Source: Dickeya chrysanthemi NCPPB 402
GTDB taxonomy: Bacteria; Pseudomonadota; Gammaproteobacteria; Enterobacterales; Enterobacteriaceae
Assembly (NCBI RefSeq): GCF_000406105.1
Contig: NZ_CM001974.1
Span: 1,333,286-1,397,285 of the forward strand
Reading direction: 5' to 3'
DNA length: 64,000 nt
In this document: positions 1 through 10,172 of the stretch, in pieces
How the letters are laid out: each line of letters begins with the position of its first letter
Position numbering within the stretch: position 1 is the first letter of the stretch
Notes under the pieces: generated by a model
The model's input: only the letters and a program-made list of their open reading frames with translations
What the model was told of the DNA's origin: nothing
Database searches by the model: none
Program-made: the position numbers and the translations under genes

Positions 1-3000
1 GACCACGCCGGCGAGTTGCCGACACCGGTATCGCTGGCGGCGGACGTGTGTACGCCGGCGCCGGCGGGAACCCGCACTTTGCAACAGCAGGTGACGCTGC
101 CTGCTGCGCCGTTTGCCGCACTGGCGGAACAACGGTTTGGCGGTAAGGCGCAACCGGCCGAGATCGCCATGGCGGCGCTGACGGTGTACCTCTACCGTAT
201 GAGCGGCGAGTCGCGGTTGTCGGTGGGTTTTCCGTTTATGCGGCGGATGGGGTCGGCGGCGCTGTGCGCTTGCGGGCCGGTGGTCAACGTGTTGCCGTTG
301 CAACTGACGCTACAGCCGGATATGACGCTGATTGACGCCACGCAGGCGCTGCTGGCGGAAATTAAGGCGGTACGCCGTCATCAACGCTATGAAGCGGAGC
401 AGTTGCGGCGGGATTTGGGGCTGGTCGGCGGCAGTGAAGGCTTGTACGGACCGGTGATTAACTTCAAGGTCTACAACGCCGGGTTGACGCTGGGAAATAC
501 GCCGGTGACGACGCACGTGCTGGCGATGGGACCGGTGGATGATATGGAATTTACCCTCGGCGTGCAGGACGGCGAGCTGCAACTGGAGCTGGTCGCCAAC
601 CCGGCGCGTTATGATGAGCAGGTGTTGCAGGGACACGCGCAGCGTCTGCAACACCTGCTGGAACAACTGGTACGGCAACCGAGTCAGGCTATCGGCGCGC
701 TGAACCTGCTCAGCGACAGCGAATGGCGGCATATCGACGGGTGGGGCAGCGGCCCGCGCCTGACGATACCGGCGACGTTGCGCTCGGTGCTGGATTGTTT
801 GCAACAGCAGGTACAACAGCAGCCGGATGCGCTGGCCGTCGTCTGTGGTCGTGAACAGCTTAGTTACCGTGAATTGTCGGCGCGGGTGATGCAACTGACG
901 CGCCGGTTGATGGCGCAAGGCATTGGCGCCGGCGATGTGGTGGCGATCGGCGTGCCGCGCTCGGTATCGTCGGTGGTGGCGATTTTCGGGGTGCTGGCCA
1001 GCGGTGCGGCTTACATGCCGCTGGATCTGGATTATCCGCGCGAGCGTCTGGCGTTGATGTGCGATGACGCGCGTCCGGCGCTGCTGTTGACCCACAGCGC
1101 GGTGCGTGCGCAGATGCCGGAGCTATCGCCGGTGTTGTGTCTGGACGACGCCGCCTTGCGGGCCGAATGCGCCCGGTTACCCGCCCACCCGGTGACGGAT
1201 GCGGAACGGCGCGAACCGCTGTGCGGCGACCATCTGGCGTATATGATCTACACCTCTGGTTCTACCGGGAAGCCGAAAGGGGTGATGAGTACCCACGCCG
1301 GCTTGCTCAACCTGATGATGTCGCATTCAAGCTTCCTGTTCGGCCCGGCGATCGCCCGTTTCTCACAGCAACACGGCCGTCGCCTGCGCGCCGGGCACAC
1401 CGCGTCATTCTCCTTCGATTCCTCCTGGGAACCGCTGTTTTGCATGATGATGGGCAGCGAGTTACACATTTTCGATGAAGAATTGCGTAAAGACGCCTGG
1501 GCGCTGGTGCAGCATTTTAACCAGACGCCCGTCGACTTGTTGGATATCACGCCATCGTTTTTCACCCAGATGATCGACAGTGGTCTGCTGGAGGCGGATA
1601 ACCATCAGCCGGCCTTCATCATGATTGGCGGCGAAGCGGCCACGCCGCGGCTGTGGCAACTGATGCGCCAGCATCCGCAGATGGAAATTCATAATTATTA
1701 CGGACCGTCGGAATACACCATCGATACGCTGGGCGCGCGGGTCACGGTAGCGGATCAACCGGTGATCGGCCAGCCGGTCGCCAATACCCGGGTCTGGCTG
1801 CTGGATAACCAATTGCGCCCGGTGCCGGTGGGCGTGCCCGGTGAGCTGTACATCGCCGGACCGGGATTGGCGCGCGGCTATCTGCGCCGCCCGGATCTGA
1901 CCGCCACGCGCTTTGTCGCCTGTCCGTTCATGCCGGGCGCGGTGATGTACCGCACCGGCGACCTGATGCGCTGGCGTCACGACGGTCAACTGGCGTTTAT
2001 CGGCCGCGTTGACCACCAAATCAAAGTACGGGGTTTCCGCGTCGAACTAGGCGAAGTGGAAAACGCGCTGGTGGCGCTGGCCGAGGTCAGCACCGCGGTG
2101 GTGATCGCCGAACCGCTCGGCGCGACGCATCGGCTGATTGGTTACTGCTCGGTGCCGGACGAGGCCGCCCGCGCACAACCGGATTGCGCCGCCCGCCTGC
2201 TGGCGCAACTGGCGGAACAATTGCCGGACTACATGATCCCGGCGGTATTGATGGTGATGGCGGAACTGCCGCTGACCGTCAACGGCAAGATTGACCGTCA
2301 GGCGCTGCCGAAACCGCAACAGGCCGCCGCGGTGGCCGGGCGTGAAGCCGCCACCGACCAGGAACGGCTGATTTGCCAGTCCATCGCCAGTTTGCTGAAA
2401 CTGGATTCAGTCAGCGCGGAGGCGGATTTCTTTGCGCTGGGCGGCGACAGCATTTCCGCCATGGGGCTGGGCACGCTGTTGCGCCGCGCCGGCTGGCAAC
2501 TGCGGCCGAAAACCATTTTCGCCGAACGCACGCCGGCGCGCATGGCGCAGGCAATGCAGCCGCTGGCGGCGGCATCCGGGCCGGCACGCACGGTACGGCA
2601 TGGCGTGGTAGACGGCCTGCCTGTCGTGCACGGCTTCGACCGACTGGCGGGCATCAACCAACGGTTTGCGCACGGCGTTTTCCTGTCGGTGCCGGACGCG
2701 CTGCAACCGGCGCACCTGACACAAGCACTGACCGCACTGGCGCAGGCGCACCCGGCATTGACCGCGCTGACCCGCGACGGGCAACTGGTGATTGACGCCG
2801 CTTCGTCCACGATCGTATCCGTGCTTAGCGACACGCTGACGGCGCAGGAGCCGGTTGAGGCGGCGGCCGAACGGGCGTTTGAAGCGGCGGTGGCGCGCCT
2901 CGACCCGGCGGCAGGGCAGATGATGCAAGCGGTGCTGCTGCAACGCGACGGCCGCGCCTGTGGGCTGGTATGGGTTGTTCACCATCTGGTGGTGGACGGC

Positions 3001-6000
3001 GTATCGTGGCGCGTCCTGCTGCCGGAATTGCGTCAGGCGGCTGAGGCGGCGATGGCCGGTCAACCGGCCGTGTTGCCTGCCGAAGAGTGTTCGTTGGTCG
3101 ACTGGTCCGCCAGTCTGAAAGGGCAGGTAGCGGCGCGCCGTGCCGAATTGCCGCTCTGGCAATCGGCGCTGGCGGCCCCGCTGCCGCAACTGGGGCAGCG
3201 ACGTCTCGATCCGTCTCGTGATCAGGAGCAAACCCGACGGCTGTCACGCCGGGTACTGGATAACGGGCTGACCGATGCGGTGCTGACGACGTTGCCGGAA
3301 CGCTATCAGGCGCGGGTGGACGAGATCCTGCTGGGGGCGCTGGTGCTGGCCTGTCACCGCCGCTTTGGCGTTCAGCCGTTACGGCTGGCGCTGGAATCTC
3401 ACGGGCGTATCGACACGCCGGAGGGGCTGGATCTCGGGCGCACGGTCGGCTGGCTGACCGCCGAATACCCGGTGTGCATTGATGCGTCGGCCGTGGACGC
3501 TACGCCGTGGGCTATCCTGCGTTCGGTGAAAGGTGCGTTGCGGGCGGTGCCGGATCGCGGCGTCGGCTATGGCGTGCTGCGTTATCTGGATGCACAGAGC
3601 GCCGACGCGCTGGCGGCGCTGGAAGTGCACGCTCCTGAAATTCTATTCAATTATCTGGGGCGCTTCGACGCGGGCGAAGGGCCCTGGTTGCCGCGCCGCA
3701 GCGAGCGCTATTTCCGCGATGCCTTTGCCGTGGCGCAGGCACCGACGATACCGCTCAGCCACCCGCTGGATATCAATATTTTTGTCGATGAGCAAGGCGA
3801 ACAACCGCAACTGGCTATCCACTGGGGATGGGCGCACGGGGTGTTCGACGCGGAGGATATCGATGCGCTACATCAGGGGATGATGCAGGCGATCGAGGCG
3901 TGGCGGGATCTGGCCGCTTATCCGCCGCTGTCCGATACGCTGGTATCCGCCGACGTGGCGCTGAGCGGTGTCGATGACCCGACGCTTGAGCGCTTGCGTC
4001 AACACTACGGGCCGCTGGCGGCGGTATTGCCGGTGCTGCCGCTACAGCAAGGATTGCTGTTTCACGCTCAACTGGCGCAAGCCGCCGGCAGTTATAACTC
4101 GCTGACCCGGCTGTCGCTGCGCGGCCCGCTGTCGGTCGCACAACTGAGTCAGGCGCTGGAAGCGGTGGTGCGTCACCATCCGCAACTGGCGGCGCGCTTC
4201 GATACCGAACAGACGTCGGCGCCGTTGCAGGTGTTGCCGGTACTGCGTGACGACTATAGCTACTGGCCGCTGGAGAACCTGACGTTACCGGCGATGTCGG
4301 CAGACGACGAAGCCGATGCCTTGCTGGCGCTGGAAAAAGCTGAACTGGCGCGTGACCTGTTCCATCAGCCGTCGTCGATGCTGCACGCGTTGCTGGTCAG
4401 CCACGCGGACGGGGAGCGGCACACGCTGTTTCTTAATGCGCATCATCTGGTGGTGGACGGCTGGTCGACCCCGGTGTGCCTGCGCGATTTGTTCACCGCA
4501 TTGTATCAAGGCCGTAGCGCGCTGACGCCGCACGCGGTGCCGTATGCCGACATTATTCGCCAACTGGCAGCCCGCGATGCGCAGGCGTCACGTCAGCGCT
4601 GGCGCGACGTGCTGACGGATGCCCGCCCGACCCTGCTATTTGGTGACGGGCCGCATCATGGTGAGGTGCGAGAGCTGGAGTTACTGCCGGAACCGCAACT
4701 GGAACACGGCTTACTGGCGCTGTGTAAACAGTATGGCCTGACGCTCAATAGCGTAATGCAGGGCCTCTGGGGGATGCTGCTCAGCGCCAGCAGCGGGGCG
4801 GACGATGTGCTGTTCGGCTCGCCGGTGTCGGGTCGCTTCGGGCAGATTGACGGCATCAGCCAGCAGGTCGGGTTATTCAGCAATACGTTACCGGTGCGGG
4901 TACGGTTGGATGCCGCGCGGGCGCTGCCGCCGCAACTGGCCGAATTGCAGGCGCAACAAATCCAGTTGATTGAGCACGATGATGTCGGGTTGGGAGAAAT
5001 CCAGCAACTGGCGGGGACCGGCACGCTGTTCGACACCCTGCTGGTGGTGGAGAACTACCCGGATGGCGATGAACTGAGTCAGCCAGGACAGGCGCTGCGC
5101 TGCGAGGCGGTCAACAATCGGGGTTACACCCACTATCCGCTGACGCTGCTGGTACTGCCCGGCAAACGGCTGCGGTTGTTGATGGAATACCGCGACGGCG
5201 TGACGCAGCCACAGCGGCTGGCGCAACGCCTGTTGCTGTTGCTGCAACAACTGGTGGCCAAGCCAGAGCGCCCGCTATCGGCCTGGAACCTGCAACTGCC
5301 GGAAGAACAGGCGTTGCTGGCGGCGGTCAACCGCACTGAACAGCCGGTGCCGCCGGGCACGTTGCATCAGGCGCTGGCGGCGCAGGCGCAGCGCACGCCG
5401 GAGTGCATCGCGCTGGTGGATTGCCGGCATCAACTGACTTACCGTCAGGTTCGACATCAAACCCGGCTACTGGCCGATCGGCTGATCGACGCCGGCGTGC
5501 GGCCCGGCGATATCGTGGCGGTGGCGTTGCCGCGCTCGGTGCGCCTCAGTCTGGCGCTGTATGCGATTCTGGAAGCGGGTGCCGCTTACCTGCCGCTGGA
5601 TACCGGTTATCCGGATGAACGACTGGCGCTGATGGTGGAGGATGCGCAACCCCGGCTGATGATCACCGAAAGCAGTTTGCAGTCACGTTTTGCCGACATG
5701 GCGGATGTACTGCTGCTGGACACGTTGGCGGATGAACGCCAGTCGCCGCGTCACCCGTCGCCGCAGATCGCGGAACAATCGTCGCTGGTCGCGGAACAAC
5801 AGGCGGCTTACGTGATTTACACCTCCGGCTCCACCGGCCGCCCGAAAGGGGTGGTGGTCGGCCATCAGGCCATCGTCAACCGCTTGTGGTGGATGCAACA
5901 TCAATACCCGCTACAGGCGGATGACGTGGTGTTGCAGAAAACGCCGTGTAGCTTCGATGTTTCGGTGTGGGAGTTCTTCTGGCCGCTGATGGTCGGCGCC

Positions 6001-7911
6001 CGGCTGGTGATGGCACCGCCGGATGCGCACCGCGACCCGGAGGCACTAGTACAGTTGATCAACGACTACGCGGTGACCACCCTGCACTTTGTACCGTCGA
6101 TGCTGGCGGCCTGGGTGAGCGCGCTGGAGACGCGCCCGCGTGCGGAGATCGGCTGCGGCAGTTTGCGGCGGGTATTCTGTAGCGGTGAAGCGTTGTCGCG
6201 CGAGTTGGCGCTGAATTATCAGGCGCTCATCGCGGCGCCGCTGCACAACCTGTACGGCCCGACCGAAGCGGCAGTAGATGTCACCTGGCAACCGGCATCC
6301 GGCGAGGCGTTGGAACGTTGTCAGTTGCCGGGCATCCCCATCGGCCTGCCGGTGTGGAACACCCAACTGCGCATTCTGGACGGCGCGCTGCGGCCGGTGC
6401 CGGTCGGCGTACCGGGCGATCTGTATCTGTGCGGCATCCAACTGGCGCAGGGGTATCTGCGTCGGCCGGATTTGACCGCCAGCCGTTTTGTGGCGGACCC
6501 GTTCGCCAGCGGTGAGCGCATGTACCGCACCGGCGACATCGCCCGCTGGCTGGAGGACGGCACGGTGGACTACCTCGGTCGCAGCGACGATCAGTTGAAA
6601 ATCCGCGGGCAGCGTATCGAACTGGGCGAAATTGAGCAGGTGCTGCTGGCGCAGCCCGGCGTGGCGCAGGCGGTGGTCGGTGCGCGTGAGCTGGGCGGAA
6701 AATCAGCCCGACTACACGGTGCCGATGCCCGGCAACTGGTGACCTGGCTGGTGCCGCAGGCCGAGACCACGCTGGATATCGCCGCGTTACAACAGGCGCT
6801 GTCGCAACAACTGCCGGCCCATATGGTGCCGGTGAGTTACGTGCTGATGACGTCATTCCCGCTCAGCGCCAACGGCAAGCTGGATCGTAAGGCATTACCG
6901 GCGCCAGCCGGGCAGCAGGCCGCCGGACGCGCACCACAGACGGACAGCGAACGCACCATCGCCGCGTTGTTCGCCGAACTGCTGGCGTGCGAAACGGTAT
7001 CGGCGGAGGACGATTTCTTCGCGCTGGGCGGTCATTCGTTGCTGGCGATGCGGCTGGCCGCCGAGATTCGCCGCCGGTTGCAGCGCTCGCTGACGGTGGG
7101 GCAGATCATGGCGGCGCGCAGCGTAGCCAGCATCGCTGCGCTGGTGGACGACGGAACCGACGGCAGTCACTCGGATGGCAATGGTGAAACGCTGCCGTTG
7201 CGTTCCGGCCGTGGACCGGTGTTGTTCTGCCTGCATCCGGCGTCGGGTTTTGCCTGGCAGTACGCGGGGTTGTTGCGTTATCTGGACGGGGATTACCCGA
7301 TCGTCGGGTTGCAATCGCCGCGGCCGGACGGGGTGATCGCCCGCTGCGAATCGGTGGCTGACATGTGCGATCACCATCTGGCGACCATCCGACGTATTCA
7401 GCCGCAGGGGCCGTATTTCCTGCTGGGCTATTCGCTGGGGGGGACGCTGGCGCACGGTATTGCGGCGCGGTTGCAACAGGCGGGCGAAACGGTATCGTTC
7501 CTCGGCTTGCTGGATACCTACCCGCCGGAAGGGCAGGACTGGAGCGCCCCGGACGAAGCCGACGCCCGCGAGGAAGTGGCGCGCGAACAGGCCGGGTTTA
7601 TGGCCGACACCCAGGCGGAGGACGATCTGCAATTACGGGCGGAACGGGCGGCGATGTTTAGCAATATCGTCGCCAACTATCAGGATGCGGTACGGTTGCT
7701 GTCATCGGCCCACTCGGGCCGTTACGACGGTGAAGCCACGCTGTTTGTGGCGACCCGAACCTTGCCGGCTGACATGGATGTCAACGCCACCTGGGCGCCG
7801 TATGTCGGCACACTGACGCAGTATCCGCAGCCTTGCGAACATGCGGATATTCTGTCGCCGGCATCGCTGGAAAACCTCGGGCCGTTGCTGAATAAACTGC
7901 TGCGCAGGTAA
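1..7911 (+). CDS. cbsF: chrysobactin-type nonribosomal peptide synthetase (5' partial)
   Basis: The frame is open to the window edge, so the start lies upstream. About 2,636 residues are visible, in the order C (C-terminal half only), A, T, E, C, A, T, TE. Motifs: A1 core TSGSTGKPKG near residue 418, carrier GGDSISAM near 815, an epimerase HHLVVDGVSW near 994 followed by FNYLGRF, a second condensation HHLVVDGWS near 1481, A2 TSGSTGRPKG near 1941, carrier GGHSLLAM near 2344, and thioesterase GYSLGG near 2477. A2 closely resembles the serine domain of EntF. A1 has an acidic pocket (FDSSWEP and LLDITPS), which would suit lysine. One epimerised residue followed by serine and a TE matches chrysobactin (dihydroxybenzoyl-D-Lys-L-Ser). 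Siderophore transport genes follow. Lysine specificity is inferred. Confidence 0.88.
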   Translation, partial: DHAGELPTPVSLAADVCTPAPAGTRTLQQQVTLPAAPFAALAEQRFGGKAQPAEIAMAALTVYLYRMSGESRLSVGFPFMRRMGSAALCACGPVVNVLPLQLTLQPDMTLIDATQALLAEIKAVRRHQRYEAEQLRRDLGLVGGSEGLYGPVINFKVYNAGLTLGNTPVTTHVLAMGPVDDMEFTLGVQDGELQLELVANPARYDEQVLQGHAQRLQHLLEQLVRQPSQAIGALNLLSDSEWRHIDGWGSGPRLTIPATLRSVLDCLQQQVQQQPDALAVVCGREQLSYRELSARVMQLTRRLMAQGIGAGDVVAIGVPRSVSSVVAIFGVLASGAAYMPLDLDYPRERLALMCDDARPALLLTHSAVRAQMPELSPVLCLDDAALRAECARLPAHPVTDAERREPLCGDHLAYMIYTSGSTGKPKGVMSTHAGLLNLMMSHSSFLFGPAIARFSQQHGRRLRAGHTASFSFDSSWEPLFCMMMGSELHIFDEELRKDAWALVQHFNQTPVDLLDITPSFFTQMIDSGLLEADNHQPAFIMIGGEAATPRLWQLMRQHPQMEIHNYYGPSEYTIDTLGARVTVADQPVIGQPVANTRVWLLDNQLRPVPVGVPGELYIAGPGLARGYLRRPDLTATRFVACPFMPGAVMYRTGDLMRWRHDGQLAFIGRVDHQIKVRGFRVELGEVENALVALAEVSTAVVIAEPLGATHRLIGYCSVPDEAARAQPDCAARLLAQLAEQLPDYMIPAVLMVMAELPLTVNGKIDRQALPKPQQAAAVAGREAATDQERLICQSIASLLKLDSVSAEADFFALGGDSISAMGLGTLLRRAGWQLRPKTIFAERTPARMAQAMQPLAAASGPARTVRHGVVDGLPVVHGFDRLAGINQRFAHGVFLSVPDALQPAHLTQALTALAQAHPALTALTRDGQLVIDAASSTIVSVLSDTLTAQEPVEAAAERAFEAAVARLDPAAGQMMQAVLLQRDGRACGLVWVVHHLVVDGVSWRVLLPELRQAAEAAMAGQPAVLPAEECSLVDWSASLKGQVAARRAELPLWQSALAAPLPQLGQRRLDPSRDQEQTRRLSRRVLDNGLTDAVLTTLPERYQARVDEILLGALVLACHRRFGVQPLRLALESHGRIDTPEGLDLGRTVGWLTAEYPVCIDASAVDATPWAILRSVKGALRAVPDRGVGYGVLRYLDAQSADALAALEVHAPEILFNYLGRFDAGEGPWLPRRSERYFRDAFAVAQAPTIPLSHPLDINIFVDEQGEQPQLAIHWGWAHGVFDAEDIDALHQGMMQAIEAWRDLAAYPPLSDTLVSADVALSGVDDPTLERLRQHYGPLAAVLPVLPLQQGLLFHAQLAQAAGSYNSLTRLSLRGPLSVAQLSQALEAVVRHHPQLAARFDTEQTSAPLQVLPVLRDDYSYWPLENLTLPAMSADDEADALLALEKAELARDLFHQPSSMLHALLVSHADGERHTLFLNAHHLVVDGWSTPVCLRDLFTALYQGRSALTPHAVPYADIIRQLAARDAQASRQRWRDVLTDARPTLLFGDGPHHGEVRELELLPEPQLEHGLLALCKQYGLTLNSVMQGLWGMLLSASSGADDVLFGSPVSGRFGQIDGISQQVGLFSNTLPVRVRLDAARALPPQLAELQAQQIQLIEHDDVGLGEIQQLAGTGTLFDTLLVVENYPDGDELSQPGQALRCEAVNNRGYTHYPLTLLVLPGKRLRLLMEYRDGVTQPQRLAQRLLLLLQQLVAKPERPLSAWNLQLPEEQALLAAVNRTEQPVPPGTLHQALAAQAQRTPECIALVDCRHQLTYRQVRHQTRLLADRLIDAGVRPGDIVAVALPRSVRLSLALYAILEAGAAYLPLDTGYPDERLALMVEDAQPRLMITESSLQSRFADMADVLLLDTLADERQSPRHPSPQIAEQSSLVAEQQAAYVIYTSGSTGRPKGVVVGHQAIVNRLWWMQHQYPLQADDVVLQKTPCSFDVSVWEFFWPLMVGARLVMAPPDAHRDPEALVQLINDYAVTTLHFVPSMLAAWVSALETRPRAEIGCGSLRRVFCSGEALSRELALNYQALIAAPLHNLYGPTEAAVDVTWQPASGEALERCQLPGIPIGLPVWNTQLRILDGALRPVPVGVPGDLYLCGIQLAQGYLRRPDLTASRFVADPFASGERMYRTGDIARWLEDGTVDYLGRSDDQLKIRGQRIELGEIEQVLLAQPGVAQAVVGARELGGKSARLHGADARQLVTWLVPQAETTLDIAALQQALSQQLPAHMVPVSYVLMTSFPLSANGKLDRKALPAPAGQQAAGRAPQTDSERTIAALFAELLACETVSAEDDFFALGGHSLLAMRLAAEIRRRLQRSLTVGQIMAARSVASIAALVDDGTDGSHSDGNGETLPLRSGRGPVLFCLHPASGFAWQYAGLLRYLDGDYPIVGLQSPRPDGVIARCESVADMCDHHLATIRRIQPQGPYFLLGYSLGGTLAHGIAARLQQAGETVSFLGLLDTYPPEGQDWSAPDEADAREEVAREQAGFMADTQAEDDLQLRAERAAMFSNIVANYQDAVRLLSSAHSGRYDGEATLFVATRTLPADMDVNATWAPYVGTLTQYPQPCEHADILSPASLENLGPLLNKLLRR

Positions 7912-8290
7912 TCAGAGAATGGCCGACGATAGTCGGCCAATCAGGCAGATGAAAAACTCGTTAAGTGTGAGGTTAAGCTTTTTCTGGCGTCAAAAACTGT
8001 GCTGAGGCAAGCGACTTCGCCGGATGCGCGGCAGGGAAGCCGCGCAAGCCCGTGCCGTGTTGGGAACACGTCACGGGCGGTCCGAATAGCGAAGGCGAAC
8101 GCCGAGGGGACCGCGCCAGCGGCACAGTTTAGCCATCAGCCAGAGGTCAAGGAGAGGCGGCGTTGAGCCTCTCCTTGTCGTGCGTGCGATGATGTCGCAA
8201 AGGGATAACGGATGTCACCAAGCACGAAACCTCTCGCAACTCCAACATAAATCACCAATAACAAAACAACAGCGCTGTTTGTCAACAGCG
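7912..8290. other. structured intergenic region between convergent NRPS and fepC
   Basis: No gene is supported here. The stretch is unusually rich in perfect stems: 7920-7927 with 7932-7939 (8 bp, just after the NRPS stop, no T tract); 8026-8032 with 8039-8045 (7 bp); 8048-8054 and 8056-8061 with 8065-8070 and 8072-8078 (13 bp with one mismatch); 8077-8083 with 8108-8114; 8149-8158 with 8167-8176 (10 bp). The first could end the NRPS transcript. The middle cluster resembles a folded RNA, but I recognise no family. Confidence 0.5.
8261..8290 (-). terminator. probable terminator of the fepDGC operon
   Basis: Directly after the fepC stop (minus strand), a 7-bp stem pairs 8284-8290 with 8273-8279. 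It is followed on the minus strand by a T-rich run with GTTTTG. Stem and T content fit a rho-independent terminator, though the T tract is interrupted. Confidence 0.55.
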
Positions 8291-9088
8291 TCAAGGCACC
8301 GGGTGATGGCGACCGCAGGGCACAATCAGCGGAGTGTGAGAAACCGGGTCGTCGATGATGACGCAGGCCATGCCGAACACATCTTGTACCAGTTCGGCGG
8401 TGACGATATCGGCGGGCGCGCCCTGCGCCATTACCGTACCGGCACGCATTACGATCAGGTGATCGGCGTAGCGGCAGGCTTGATTAAGGTCGTGCAGCAC
8501 CGCGACCAATGTGCGGTCGTGCTGCTGGTTCAGTTCGCGGAACAGGTCCAGCAGGTCAATCTGATGGGCGATATCCAGCCAGGTAGTCGGTTCGTCCAGC
8601 AACAACAGCGGCGTTTGCTGCGCCAGCACCATCGCTATCCACACCCGCTGGCGTTGGCCGCCGGAAAGCGCATCCACGCTGCGTTCCGCCAGTTCGCTGA
8701 CGTTGGTCGCCGCCATCGCTTGCGCCACCGCCGTTTGGTCGGCGTCGCTCCACTGGCGCAGCAGCGTCTGGTGCGGGTAGCGGCCGCGCGCCACCAGATC
8801 CATCACCGTGATGTTATCCGGCACAATGGCGTGCTGCGGCAACAGCCCCAGTTGCCGTGCCAGCGTTTTAGTCGGAATACGGTGGATGCTGGTGCCATCC
8901 AGCAAGACGTCGCCCGCCATCGGTTTTAGCAGGCGGCACAGCGCACGCAGCAGGGTGGATTTGCCGCAGGCGTTGGGGCCGATGATTACACTGAATTTTC
9001 CGGCCGGGATCGCCACGCTCAGATCCCGGGCGATAATGTTGTTGTCGTAGCCCAGCGTTAACTGCTCGGCGTGCAAAAGCTGTGTCAT
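8291..9088 (-). CDS. fepC: ferric siderophore ABC transporter ATPase
   Basis: ATP-binding subunit powering uptake of the ferric catecholate through the inner membrane, working with the two permeases encoded just upstream. Walker A GPNACGKST, signature LSGGQRQRVW and Walker B LLLLDEPTTWLD are all intact, and the length (about 265 residues) fits the FepC/FecE/FhuC family. I place the start at the ATG of MTQLL; a GTG three codons upstream is an alternative. It is the last gene of a fepD-fepG-fepC operon and is followed by a likely terminator. The substrate is inferred to be chrysobactin from the adjacent NRPS. Dickeya-specific names may exist for these transport genes; the fep names give the family. 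Confidence 0.9.
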   Translation of the reverse strand: MTQLLHAEQLTLGYDNNIIARDLSVAIPAGKFSVIIGPNACGKSTLLRALCRLLKPMAGDVLLDGTSIHRIPTKTLARQLGLLPQHAIVPDNITVMDLVARGRYPHQTLLRQWSDADQTAVAQAMAATNVSELAERSVDALSGGQRQRVWIAMVLAQQTPLLLLDEPTTWLDIAHQIDLLDLFRELNQQHDRTLVAVLHDLNQACRYADHLIVMRAGTVMAQGAPADIVTAELVQDVFGMACVIIDDPVSHTPLIVPCGRHHPVP

Positions 9089-9125
9089 CCGAATCACTCT
9101 ATTACAGGCAAATTAACGATACGGA

Positions 9126-10160
9126 TTACCGACGCGCTTCACGGATCAGTAACCCGATGAGGTAAAGCCCGCCGATGCTGACCGTCACCGCGCCTACCGG
9201 TAATTGCCGGCCTGCAAACAGATGTTGCGCGACGATATCAGCGGTCAGCAGCAACAGCCCACCGACCAGCGCCGAGGCGCATAACGGCATAGTGCTGGCG
9301 CGAGCCAGGCGACGTGCAATCTGTGGTGCCGCCAGCGCGATAAAGGAAATCGGCCCGACGCAGGCAGTCACCACCGCAATCAATACGATACCGCACAGCA
9401 TCAGTTGCAATCGGCTGCTTTCCGCGCTCACGCCCAACGCCCGCGCGCTGTCGTCGCCCATCTCCAGCAGTTGCAGGCGCCGTGCCAGCAGCAACGTCGC
9501 CAGCAGCGTCAACGGGATCAGCAACAAAGCGGGCGTGGCTTTGGTCCAGGTCATGCCGTTCAGCGATCCGACGCCCCACAGCGCGGCGGTCATCACCGTT
9601 TCCAGCGCGCCGGCGATCATCAGCCAGGTGTTGAACGCCGACAGCACCGCACTGACCGCAATACCGACGATGATCAACCGAAAGCCGCTGATGCCTCGCC
9701 GCCACGCCAGCAGATAAACCGCCAGCGCCGTCGCCAGGCCGCCCAGTACCGCACCGCCGGCAATCTGGTAATAGCTGCCGTGCAGCACAATGATAGTCAC
9801 CAGCGCTCCGGTATACGCGCCGGTATTGAACCCGACCACGTCCGGGCTGCCCAGTGGGTTGCGGGTTAGCGACTGGAAAATGGCGCCGCTGACGCCGAGG
9901 CCCGCGCCTGACAGCAGCGCCATCACCGCCCGTGGGGCGCGCCATTGGGTGACGACGGTCACGGTGCCGGCATCGCCGTGGCCTGCCAGCGCCTGCCACA
10001 CCATAGCGGCGGACAGCGGCAGGGTGCCGAGGCTCACCGCCAGCGTCAGCAATGCTGCGCCGCCCAGTAATAGCGCCAGGTTGACCCACAACGCGCGCAG
10101 CGGCAGACGGCCGCTGGCAACGTCGGCAGGCAGGCGCAGGAACAGGGTTCGGGTAGACAT
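9126..10160 (-). CDS. fepG: ferric siderophore ABC transporter permease
   Basis: Inner-membrane permease of the FecCD/BtuC family, 344 residues, with repeated hydrophobic segments and the family patches GAIFQSLTRNPLGSPDVVGFN and GPISFIALAAPQIARRL, the latter near the ATPase-coupling region. It would form a heterodimer with the FepD-like protein. It starts 12 bases after the fepD stop with a GGGA ribosome site, and its stop lies about 37 bases before the fepC start, so the three genes read as one transcript. Confidence 0.9.
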   Translation of the reverse strand: MSTRTLFLRLPADVASGRLPLRALWVNLALLLGGAALLTLAVSLGTLPLSAAMVWQALAGHGDAGTVTVVTQWRAPRAVMALLSGAGLGVSGAIFQSLTRNPLGSPDVVGFNTGAYTGALVTIIVLHGSYYQIAGGAVLGGLATALAVYLLAWRRGISGFRLIIVGIAVSAVLSAFNTWLMIAGALETVMTAALWGVGSLNGMTWTKATPALLLIPLTLLATLLLARRLQLLEMGDDSARALGVSAESSRLQLMLCGIVLIAVVTACVGPISFIALAAPQIARRLARASTMPLCASALVGGLLLLTADIVAQHLFAGRQLPVGAVTVSIGGLYLIGLLIREARR

Positions 10161-10172
10161 AGCAGGAGTTCC

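Noticed and set aside
8021..8120. Cobalamin riboswitch in the structured region
   Set aside because: GGGAA and GCAAGCC resemble pieces of the B12 element, but the B12 box and a downstream gene on the right strand are missing.
8180..8929. 249-codon plus-strand frame over fepC
   Set aside because: Antisense shadow of a clear ABC ATPase; His/Arg/Gln-rich composition.
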